64,000 bases of DNA from Variovorax sp. SG517 (lineage in GTDB: Bacteria > Pseudomonadota > Gammaproteobacteria > Burkholderiales > Burkholderiaceae_C): positions 1,084,512 to 1,148,511 of the forward strand of contig NZ_JABMJG010000001.1 of assembly GCF_013376045.1 (NCBI RefSeq). Direction: 5' to 3'. A program made the translations under genes and the position numbers. This document shows positions 56,092 through 64,000 of this stretch, in pieces (the first letter of the stretch is position 1; every line of letters begins with the position of its first letter). The notes beneath the pieces were generated by a model that saw only the letters and a list, made by a program, of their open reading frames with translations, did no database searches and was not told the origin of the DNA.

Positions 56092-57710
56092 TCACATCCG
56101 GAAGATGCCGAACTTCGGCTCCGGCACCGGCGCGTTGCGCGCGGCGGCCAGGCCCAGCGCCAGCACGCGGCGCGTGTCGGCCGGATCGATGATGCCGTCG
56201 TCCCACAGCCGCGCCGTGGCGTAGTAGGGGTGGCCCTGGTCTTCGTACTGCTGGCGGATCGGCGCCTTGAAGGCTTCTTCCTCTTCCTTGCTCCAGCTGC
56301 CGCCCTTGCCCTCGATGCCGTCGCGCTTCACGGTGGCGAGCACGCTCGCGGCCTGCTCGCCGCCCATCACGCTGATGCGCGCGTTGGGCCACATCCAGAG
56401 GAAGCGGGGGCTGTATGCGCGGCCGCACATGCCGTAATTGCCGGCGCCGAAGCTGCCGCCGATGATGATCGTGAACTTGGGCACGTTGGCGGTGGCCACG
56501 GCGGTCACCATCTTGGCGCCGTGGCGCGCGATGCCCTCGTTCTCGTACTTGCGGCCCACCATGAAGCCGGTGATGTTCTGCAGGAACACCAGCGGGATCT
56601 TGCGCTGGCAGCACAGCTCGATGAAGTGCGCGCCCTTCTGCGCCGATTCGGAGAACAGGATGCCGTTGTTGGCAACGATGCCCACCGGCATGCCCTCGAT
56701 CTCGGCGAAGCCGCACACCAGCGTGGCGCCGAAGCGCGCCTTGAACTCGTGGAACTCGCTGCCGTCGACGATGCGCGCGATGATCTCGCGCACGTCGAAG
56801 GGCTTGCGCGTGTCGGTGGGGATCACGCCGTAGAGCTCCTCGCGCGGATAAGCGGGCTCGCGCACTTCGGCCTTCGCCGGGGCTGGCGCGGCCTTGGCGT
56901 TGAGGTTCGCCACCGCCGAGCGCGCGAGCGCCAGCGCATGCAGGTCGTTCTGCGCAAGGTGGTCGGCCACGCCCGACAGGCGCGTGTGCACGTCGCCGCC
57001 GCCCAGGTCCTCGGCCGTCACCACTTCGCCCGTGGCCGCCTTCACCAGCGGCGGGCCGCCCAGGAAGATGGTGCCCTGGTTCTTCACGATGATCGATTCG
57101 TCGCTCATCGCCGGCACGTAGGCGCCGCCGGCCGTGCACGAGCCCATGACCACCGCGATCTGCGGAATGCCCTGCGCGCTCATGTTGGCCTGGTTGTAGA
57201 AGATGCGGCCGAAGTGCTCGCGGTCGGGAAACACCTCGTCCTGGTTCGGCAGGTTGGCGCCGCCGGAGTCGACCAGGTAGATGCACGGCAGGCGGTTCTG
57301 CTCGGCGATCTCCTGCGCGCGCAGGTGCTTCTTCACCGTCATGGGGTAGTAGGTGCCGCCCTTCACCGTCGCGTCGTTGCACACGATCATGCAGTCCACG
57401 CCGTTGACGCGCCCGATGCCAGCGATGATGCCCGCGCCCGGCGCCGACTCCGCGCCCTTGCCGTCGAGGTACATCGCATGCGCGGCCAGCGGCGCGATCT
57501 CCAGGAAGGGCGTGCCCGGGTCGAGCAGCTCGGCCACGCGGTCGCGCGGCAGCAGCTTGCCGCGCGCCGTGTGCTTGGCGCGAGCGGCCTCGCCGCCGCC
57601 CTGCTCCACTTTCGCGAACTGCGTGCGCAGGTCGTCGACCAGCGCGCGCATGGCTGCGGCGTTGGCCTGGAAGTCCGCCGAGCGGGCGTTCAGTTTGGTC
57701 TCGAGTTGGC

Positions 57711-57714
<4 letters not shown>
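56092..57714 (-). CDS. 3-Methylcrotonyl-CoA carboxylase, beta (carboxyltransferase) subunit
   Basis: 540 residues. [36 protein letters not shown] and [18 protein letters not shown] are the crotonase-fold carboxyltransferase motifs characteristic of MCC beta. Transfers the carboxyl from biotin to 3-methylcrotonyl-CoA, the product of isovaleryl-CoA oxidation. Its ATG overlaps the stop of the acyl-CoA synthetase by 4 nt. Confidence 0.94.
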
Positions 57715-59393
<1,679 letters not shown>

Positions 59394-59410
59394 TTCCTTC
59401 CTTTGTCTCT

Positions 59411-59526
59411 GGCTCCTTCCCCCTTTGGGGGAAGGTTGGGATGGGGGCAGGCGGCCCTTGTTCAGTGCAATGCCTCATTCAACGCTGCTTGCCCCCACCC
59501 CAGCCCTCCCCCAGAGGGGGAGGGAG
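59411..59526. repeat. REP/BIME-like palindromic repeat, copy 2
   Basis: Same two-arm inverted structure as 47057-47160, with a longer centre (116 vs 104 nt). The arm GGCTCCTTCCCCCTTTGGGG-GAAGG and its inverse CCCTCCCCCAGAGGGGGAGGG have the hairpin complement inside each arm. Located between the isovaleryl-CoA dehydrogenase and acyl-CoA synthetase genes. Confidence 0.85.
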
Positions 59527-59535
59527 AAAAACATC

Positions 59536-60708
59536 CTAGGCCGTCTCTGCAAACAGCTCGCGCCCGATCAGCATGCGCCTGATCTCGCTCGTGCCCGCGC
59601 CGATCTCGTACAGCTTGGCGTCGCGCCACAGCCGCTCGACCGGAAACTCCTTGGTGTAGCCCACGCCGCCCAGCGCCTGGATCGCCTCGCCGGCCATCCA
59701 GGTCGCCTTCTCGGCCGAATACAGGATGGCGCCGGCCGCGTCCTTGCGGAAGGTGCGCGCATGGTCGTTGCGGTCGCAGGCCTTGCCGACCGCGTACACG
59801 TAGGCGCGCGTGGCCTGCCAGGTCGAGTACATGTCGGCGATCTTGCCCTGCATCAGCTGGAACTCGCCGATGCTTTGGCCGAACTGCTTGCGCTCGTGGA
59901 TGAAGGGCAGCACCGAGTCCATGCACGCGGCCATGATGCCCAGCGGGCCGCCCGAGAGCACGGCGCGCTCGTAGTCGAGGCCGCTCATCAGCACCTTGGC
60001 GCCCTGGCCTTCACCGCCCAGCACGTTCTCTTCAGGCACCTCGCAGTTGTCGAAGAACAGCGGGAAGGTGTTGGAGCCGCGCATGCCCAGCTTGTCGAGC
60101 TTGGTGCCGGCGGAAAAGCCCTTGAAGCCCTTCTCGACGATGAAGGCCGTCATGCCGCGCGCACCCATCTCGGGCTCGGTCTTGCCGTAGATGACCAGCG
60201 TGTCGGCGTCGCCGCCGTTGGTGATCCACATCTTGCCGCCGTTGAGCAGGTAGTAGCCGTTCTTCTTCTCGGCCTTGAGCTTCATGCTCACCACGTCGGA
60301 GCCGGCGTTGGGCTCACTCATGGCCAGCGCGCCCACGTGCTCGCCGCTCACCAGCTTGGGCAGGTATTTCTTCTTCTGCGCCTCGCTGCCGTTGCGGTGG
60401 ATCTGGTTCACGCACAGGTTGGAGTGCGCGCCGTACGACAGGCCCACCGAGGCCGATGCACGCGACACCTCTTCCATGGCCACGATGTGGGCCAGGTAGC
60501 CCAGTTCGGTGCCGCCGTACTCTTCCTTCACCGTCATGCCGTGCAGGCCGAGGTCGCCGAGCTTCTTCCAGAGGTCGTGCGGGAACAGGTTCTCGCGGTC
60601 GATGTCGGCGGCTCGGGGAGCGATCTCGTTCGCGGCGAAGTCCTGGATCGCGCTGCGCAGCGAGTCGATGGTCTCGCCCAGGTCGAAGTTCAGGCCGGGA
60701 TCGTGCAT
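59536..60708 (-). CDS. Isovaleryl-CoA dehydrogenase
   Basis: 390 residues, FAD enzyme of leucine catabolism. The catalytic glutamate is in [16 protein letters not shown], the position used by isovaleryl-CoA dehydrogenases (human Glu254 in LDLERLVLAGGPLG); the later YEGT-type glutamate is absent ([12 protein letters not shown]). [17 protein letters not shown] and SYGAHSNLC are also IVD-typical. The ATG at 60708 has AGGAGA 8 nt upstream. First gene of the operon, divergent from an AraC regulator. Confidence 0.95.
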   Translation of the reverse strand: MHDPGLNFDLGETIDSLRSAIQDFAANEIAPRAADIDRENLFPHDLWKKLGDLGLHGMTVKEEYGGTELGYLAHIVAMEEVSRASASVGLSYGAHSNLCVNQIHRNGSEAQKKKYLPKLVSGEHVGALAMSEPNAGSDVVSMKLKAEKKNGYYLLNGGKMWITNGGDADTLVIYGKTEPEMGARGMTAFIVEKGFKGFSAGTKLDKLGMRGSNTFPLFFDNCEVPEENVLGGEGQGAKVLMSGLDYERAVLSGGPLGIMAACMDSVLPFIHERKQFGQSIGEFQLMQGKIADMYSTWQATRAYVYAVGKACDRNDHARTFRKDAAGAILYSAEKATWMAGEAIQALGGVGYTKEFPVERLWRDAKLYEIGAGTSEIRRMLIGRELFAETA

Positions 60709-60801
60709 GGGGTTTGTCTCCTCTGAGGGGTCGGCGCGCAGGGCTGCCCGCGCGGAATGGCGCTTGCTTGAAAGACCGCAGCTTACGCTTCGCCGTGCCT
60801 C

Positions 60802-60834
60802 AATTGGCGCCACAATGGTTGCAAATTGCGCCAC
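60802..60834. promoter_or_regulatory. Putative AraC-type direct-repeat operator
   Basis: AATTGGCGCCAC (60802-60813) and AAATTGCGCCAC (60823-60834) are near-identical direct repeats 21 bp apart, two helical turns, in the 143-nt gap between the divergent isovaleryl-CoA dehydrogenase and AraC genes. AraC regulators bind such tandem direct sites. Confidence 0.6.
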
Positions 60835-60851
60835 GAGCCGCCCGCCAAGCC

Positions 60852-61880
60852 ATGTCTCATCCGTCGTTCCTCCGCCCCACCCGCGCCGTCACGCCAATGG
60901 CGTTCGTGAGAGCCATCGTGCAGGCCTACGAGCGCTACGGCAAGGACCCCGCCGAGGCCCTGAAGGCGGCACAGATCACGCCGCGCGAACTGGCCCGGCC
61001 AGGCGCGCGGGTGACGGCAGCGCAGTTCGAGGCGCTGTCGAGCCACGCCATGCAGGAACTCGACGACGAGACGCTCGGCTGGTTCACGCGGCGCCTGCCC
61101 TGGGGCAGCTACGGCATGCTGTGCCGCGCCTCGCTGAGTTCGCCCAACCTTGGCGTGGCCCTCAAGCGCTGGTGCCGGCACCATCGCCTGCTGACCGAGG
61201 ACATCGACCTGTCGCTCGACGTGGCTGCCGGCGCGGCCACATTGCGCATCGCCGAGAACCACCCGCTCGACGACGCCTTCCGCGAGTTCTGCCTGGTGAC
61301 CACGCTGCGCTTCGTGCACGGCTACATGTGCTGGGCCATCGACTCGCGCATCTCGCTGCGCCACGCGAGCTTTCCGTTCGCCGCGCCGCCGCACAGCGAC
61401 GCTTATCCGCTGATGTTCACGCCCGACGTGCGCTTCGGCGCGCCGCAGGCCGGCATCGCCTTCGACGAGCGCTACCTTGCCCTGCCGCTGCAGCGCGACG
61501 AACGCGCGCTGCGCACCATGCTCAAGCGCGCGCTGCCGCTGACCATCCTGCAGTACCGGCGCGACCGCCTGCTGGGCCAGCGCGTGCGCGAACTGCTGCG
61601 CTCGCGCGCCGCCGAGGCCACCACCGCCGAGGCGCTGGCCGCGCTGCTCAACGTGTCGGGCCGCACGCTGCACCGGCAGCTGCACGAGGAAGGCACCTCG
61701 CTGCAGGCGCTGAAGAACGAAGTGCGCCACGAGATGGCCATCGAGCAACTGCGCCGCACCACGCGGCCGATCAAGCAGGTGGCGCTGGCGGTGGGCTTCC
61801 GCAACGAGAAGAGCTTCTCGCGCGCCTTCCAGCAATGGACGGGGCAGGCGCCGCGGGACTTCAGGCTGCGGGACAAGTAA
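60852..61880 (+). CDS. AraC-family regulator of the leucine/isovalerate operon
   Basis: 342 residues. An N-terminal PF12625-like effector domain (to about 225) and a C-terminal double helix-turn-helix: [27 protein letters not shown] and [25 protein letters not shown]. Divergent from isovaleryl-CoA dehydrogenase with a tandem direct repeat between, so it is the likely operon activator. In Pseudomonas the liu operon uses a MerR regulator (LiuR), so the control differs. Start 60852 sits at the first Met before a conserved N-terminus. Confidence 0.9.
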   Translation: MSHPSFLRPTRAVTPMAFVRAIVQAYERYGKDPAEALKAAQITPRELARPGARVTAAQFEALSSHAMQELDDETLGWFTRRLPWGSYGMLCRASLSSPNLGVALKRWCRHHRLLTEDIDLSLDVAAGAATLRIAENHPLDDAFREFCLVTTLRFVHGYMCWAIDSRISLRHASFPFAAPPHSDAYPLMFTPDVRFGAPQAGIAFDERYLALPLQRDERALRTMLKRALPLTILQYRRDRLLGQRVRELLRSRAAEATTAEALAALLNVSGRTLHRQLHEEGTSLQALKNEVRHEMAIEQLRRTTRPIKQVALAVGFRNEKSFSRAFQQWTGQAPRDFRLRDK

Positions 61881-62004
61881 GAGGCTGCGTCGGGATCGGG
61901 ATCGGACAGCCGGACGCGGAGGGCGCGAAAGGAAAAGTCGAAAAGTGATCTTGGGTTCTTTTGCGGGCTTCGCGTGTTTTTTCGGCTGCTGCCTGGTATC
62001 GACG

Positions 62005-62478
62005 TCAGCCGGCTCGCATCGACAGGAGCTGCTCTTCGCGCAAGAGCCTATCGAGCGTCGAGACCTGCCACGCGAACTCCTCGGTGAAGGCATCGGGATC
62101 GTTGATTGCGTAGGCGCCGTATGCATAGACGGTCGCGTAGGCCGCATATTCGGCAGCCTGCAGCGCGCGGCCGGCAACGGCCTGGTAGACGGCATAGGTC
62201 GCGGAGACCGCTGCATGGGCCGTTCCGTCGATGGAGCGGGAGCCCGGGTGGCTGCCCGCCACCACGGCCATCCGCTGTTCGGTCAACGCCAGGGCGGCGG
62301 AATCGGCCTTGCCCTCGAGAAACGCGCCCAGCGTGTCCAGGCCTTCCACGGCGTCCGGCGACTCCAGCAGGTGCCGCATGCGCTGTGCACATGCATGCCC
62401 GAAGCGCAGCCGCAGCAGCGCGTGCGCCTGCGCGTCGAGATCAGCCGCCTTCGCGAGTCGATGCAGTTCGGTGTTCAT
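62005..62478 (-). CDS. Small Ala-rich helical protein, function unknown
   Basis: 157 residues, mostly helical, with a striking Ala/Tyr-rich stretch (AAEYAAYATVYAYGAYAINDPDAF) and an early LLRLRFGHACAQRMRHLL segment. The pattern of Ala-rich helices with scattered His/Arg resembles some putative Imm5-like immunity proteins, but no toxin gene is nearby and I would not assign it. It stands alone on the minus strand between the AraC gene and the thioredoxin gene. Confidence 0.7.
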   Translation of the reverse strand: MNTELHRLAKAADLDAQAHALLRLRFGHACAQRMRHLLESPDAVEGLDTLGAFLEGKADSAALALTEQRMAVVAGSHPGSRSIDGTAHAAVSATYAVYQAVAGRALQAAEYAAYATVYAYGAYAINDPDAFTEEFAWQVSTLDRLLREEQLLSMRAG

Positions 62479-62521
62479 GAGCCTGCAGCAGCGTCGCGCC
62501 GATGATGGATCGCGTCGGGCT

Positions 62522-62848
62522 TCAGGCCGGCTGATCGATCAGCGCCAATACGTCGGCGATCGACTTGCTGTCTTCCGGTCGCACCAGCTTCGCGACCTGC
62601 TTGCCGTCGCGCATGAACACAAGCGTGGGCCAGAGCCGCACATTGAACGAGCGGCCCAGCGGCCGGCCGCTGCCGTCTTCCACCTTGATGCGACGCACGT
62701 TCGGATACTTCGCGAAGGCCTCTGCGATGTTCGGCTGCGCGGCCTTGCAGATGCCGCACCAGTTGGTACCGAACTCGACGACGGCGGGACCAGTGAGCGC
62801 ATCGATCTCGCTGCGCTCGGGTTGCTCGGTTTTGTATTCGGAGGTCAT
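62522..62848 (-). CDS. Thioredoxin-like protein
   Basis: 108 residues. Redox motif CGIC within GTNWCGICKAAQPNIAEA and the conserved cis-Pro segment RLWPTLVFMRDGKQV. No signal peptide, so cytoplasmic. It has CGIC instead of the usual CGPC. The start is set at 62848 because this gives the standard thioredoxin length. Substrate unknown. Confidence 0.9.
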   Translation of the reverse strand: MTSEYKTEQPERSEIDALTGPAVVEFGTNWCGICKAAQPNIAEAFAKYPNVRRIKVEDGSGRPLGRSFNVRLWPTLVFMRDGKQVAKLVRPEDSKSIADVLALIDQPA

Positions 62849-62918
62849 GGAGTTTGCTTGCTTCCTGCGGCTGGGGAGTGGGCTGGAGGGCTGTGCTCCC
62901 TTGCATTCCAACAGAAAC

Positions 62919-63611
62919 TCAGGCTGCCTGCAGCCCGTAGCCCGAAAGCAGCGCCGGCAGTTCGGCCATGTCGCTGAACACCCTCACCGCGCCCACGCTC
63001 AGCAGCGGGCCGGGACCGCTGTGGCCCGATTCGCCCGTGCTGTAGCCGAACACCGTCGCGCCTGCGGCCACGCCGGCCATCGCGCCGGTGACCGTGTCTT
63101 CCACCACGGCGCAGCGCCTGGGGTCGACACCCAGCGCTTCGGCGGCGGCGAGGTACACGTCGGGATGCGGCTTGGAGCGCGGCATCTCGTGGCCACTGAA
63201 GATGCGGCCCTCGAAGTACTCCAGCAGGCCGACCTTCGCGAGCTGCAGTTCGACCTTGTGGCGGTCGGCGCCCGAGGCGCAGGCGATGCGGCCGTCGAGC
63301 ATGGCGTGGATTTCACGGATGGATTCGGGGGCGCGCGGAATGGCGATCAGGTCGCGCTCCAGGGCCTCGTTGCGGCGGGCGCGGAAGGTTCTCAGCCAAT
63401 CGTCGGTGATCCTGAAGCCGGTCTTTTGTTCGATCAGGGCGGCTTCGTCCTTCACGGCTTTGCCCGTGAAGGTGTTCATCGATTCTTCGGTGGTGATTTG
63501 CCAGCCTAGCTCGCCCAGCATTTCGGCGAGGACTCGGTTGGTGATGGGTTCGGAGTCGACGAGGACGCCGTCGCAGTCGAAGAGAACTGCGGAGAAGGGA
63601 AAGGGGGACAT
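62919..63611 (-). CDS. HAD-IA phosphatase (phosphoglycolate phosphatase-like)
   Basis: 230 residues. HAD motif I DCDGVLVDSE, the conserved KPHPDVYLAAAEALGV segment, and VVEDTVTGAMAGVAAG (motif IV). The alpha-helical cap and length match beta-phosphoglucomutase/phosphoglycolate-type HADs. The start at 63611 begins MSPFPFSAVLFDCDG. Small-molecule phosphate substrate not determinable. Confidence 0.9.
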   Translation of the reverse strand: MSPFPFSAVLFDCDGVLVDSEPITNRVLAEMLGELGWQITTEESMNTFTGKAVKDEAALIEQKTGFRITDDWLRTFRARRNEALERDLIAIPRAPESIREIHAMLDGRIACASGADRHKVELQLAKVGLLEYFEGRIFSGHEMPRSKPHPDVYLAAAEALGVDPRRCAVVEDTVTGAMAGVAAGATVFGYSTGESGHSGPGPLLSVGAVRVFSDMAELPALLSGYGLQAA

Positions 63612-63734
63612 CGGGATTGGGGCCTGACTTTCGGATTGCCTTGATGGTAGCAACCGGCTTTGGAATTGCTGTTCCGAGGCCGGGTCTCGGCCCGGCGGCC
63701 GACCTACTTTTCTTTGCTTCGCTGTATGGACCGG

Positions 63735-64000
63735 GGACCTCGGAAACAGGTGTGCGCGGACATAGGAAACACTCTGGCAGGTTATCGCCTTGCTGTCAGG
63801 GAGTTCAAGTCCAGCCGCATGAACGGCTGATGGCAGAAGAACACGTCGAAGTGGCCGTCGTGTTGTGGATCCGCGCGGAATGCGATGGGCAGTTTCAGAA
63901 GGCAATTGGGCACCTTTAGCTTGTGGCCGCGGAAGCTGGCCTCGCCGTTGTGCTTGACGATCACCACCGTGTCCCCCTGCTGGTACTCGATGGGAGCCAA
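63735..64000 (-). mobile_element. IS481-like insertion sequence, partial (right window edge)
   Basis: Contains the transposase 3' part and, beyond it, two near-identical 14-nt direct repeats, GGAC-CT-CGGAAACA (63735-63748) and GGAC-AT-AGGAAACA (63758-63771), as found at IS481-group ends. The exact element end is not resolved, because the second terminus is outside the window. The flank at 63612-63734 ends in a GC-rich palindrome (CCGGG-TCTCGG-CCCGG) followed by CTTTTCTTTGCTTCG, itself part of a common intergenic repeat, so the element may have inserted into it. Confidence 0.7.
63782..64000 (-). CDS. IS481-family transposase, C-terminal fragment (runs off the right edge)
   Basis: 72 residues, the last part of a DDE transposase of the IS481 family: KHNGEASFRGHKLKVPNC and the terminal HFDVFFCHQPFMRLDL are typical of its C-terminus. 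The frame is open to the window end and stops with TAA at 63782. The catalytic domain is outside the window. Confidence 0.85.
   Translation of the reverse strand: MAPIEYQQGDTVVIVKHNGEASFRGHKLKVPNCLLKLPIAFRADPQHDGHFDVFFCHQPFMRLDLNSLTARR

Overview
The window is high-GC chromosomal DNA of a betaproteobacterium in the Comamonadaceae, most like Variovorax. The basis is gene content: an SAH-riboswitch-controlled ahcY/metF operon, a PHA granule cluster, three orphan Bug (TctC-type) solute receptors, a double-length UvrA, a leucine/isovalerate (liu) catabolic cluster, and intergenic repeats of a type I associate with this family. This assignment is an inference from the raw sequence. No rRNA, tRNA, CRISPR array or prophage was seen. 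The only mobile DNA is part of an IS481-like element at the right edge.

Layout. 1-2826 (minus): methyl-cycle operon ahcY-tlyA-metF behind a sigma70-like promoter, an SAH aptamer and an overlapping intrinsic terminator. 2956-16567 (plus): four paralogous outer-surface or periplasmic lipoproteins, each made of two ~320-residue modules. They are split into one gene and a group of three by a PHA block (phasin, alpha/beta hydrolase, small PhaE-like subunit, class III-size PhaC, GNAT). 16623-21859: prfC, a three-gene ABC-2 exporter and a HAD phosphatase. 21981-24879: MFS exporter and divergent TetR sharing twin operators, then a Bug receptor. 25012-30569: acetylpolyamine amidohydrolase, ornithine cyclodeaminase, M20 amidohydrolase, Bug receptor and divergent LysR. 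30580-36330: tandem-fused UvrA.

36518-41813: two tandem branched-chain-type receptors without transporter genes, an MHS-type transporter with a large periplasmic insertion and a 49-residue membrane protein behind it, then a kappa-GST-like isomerase. 41166-49360 (all minus): IclR-cupin-Bug-CoA transferase-acyl-CoA dehydrogenase-acylphosphatase, followed by HMG-CoA lyase, LysE exporter, YbaK, DUF1289 and the isomerase. 49457-52511: hydroxyacid reductase, EthD-like protein, GST, DUF4349 lipoprotein. 52582-60708 (minus): leucine/isovalerate operon (isovaleryl-CoA dehydrogenase, acyl-CoA synthetase, MCC beta, methylglutaconyl-CoA hydratase, DUF4126, MCC alpha) with a divergent AraC regulator. HMG-CoA lyase, which completes the pathway, is ~8 kb away. 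62005-64000: a small Ala-rich protein, a thioredoxin-like protein, a HAD phosphatase and the IS481 end.

Many neighbouring genes overlap by 4 nt (ATGA), so translational coupling is the rule. The features most likely to be undescribed are the two-module lipoprotein family with its recurring cysteine pair, the PhaC paired with a very short PhaE-like partner, the MHS transporter/microprotein pair, and three well-defined operator arrangements (TetR, IclR, AraC).
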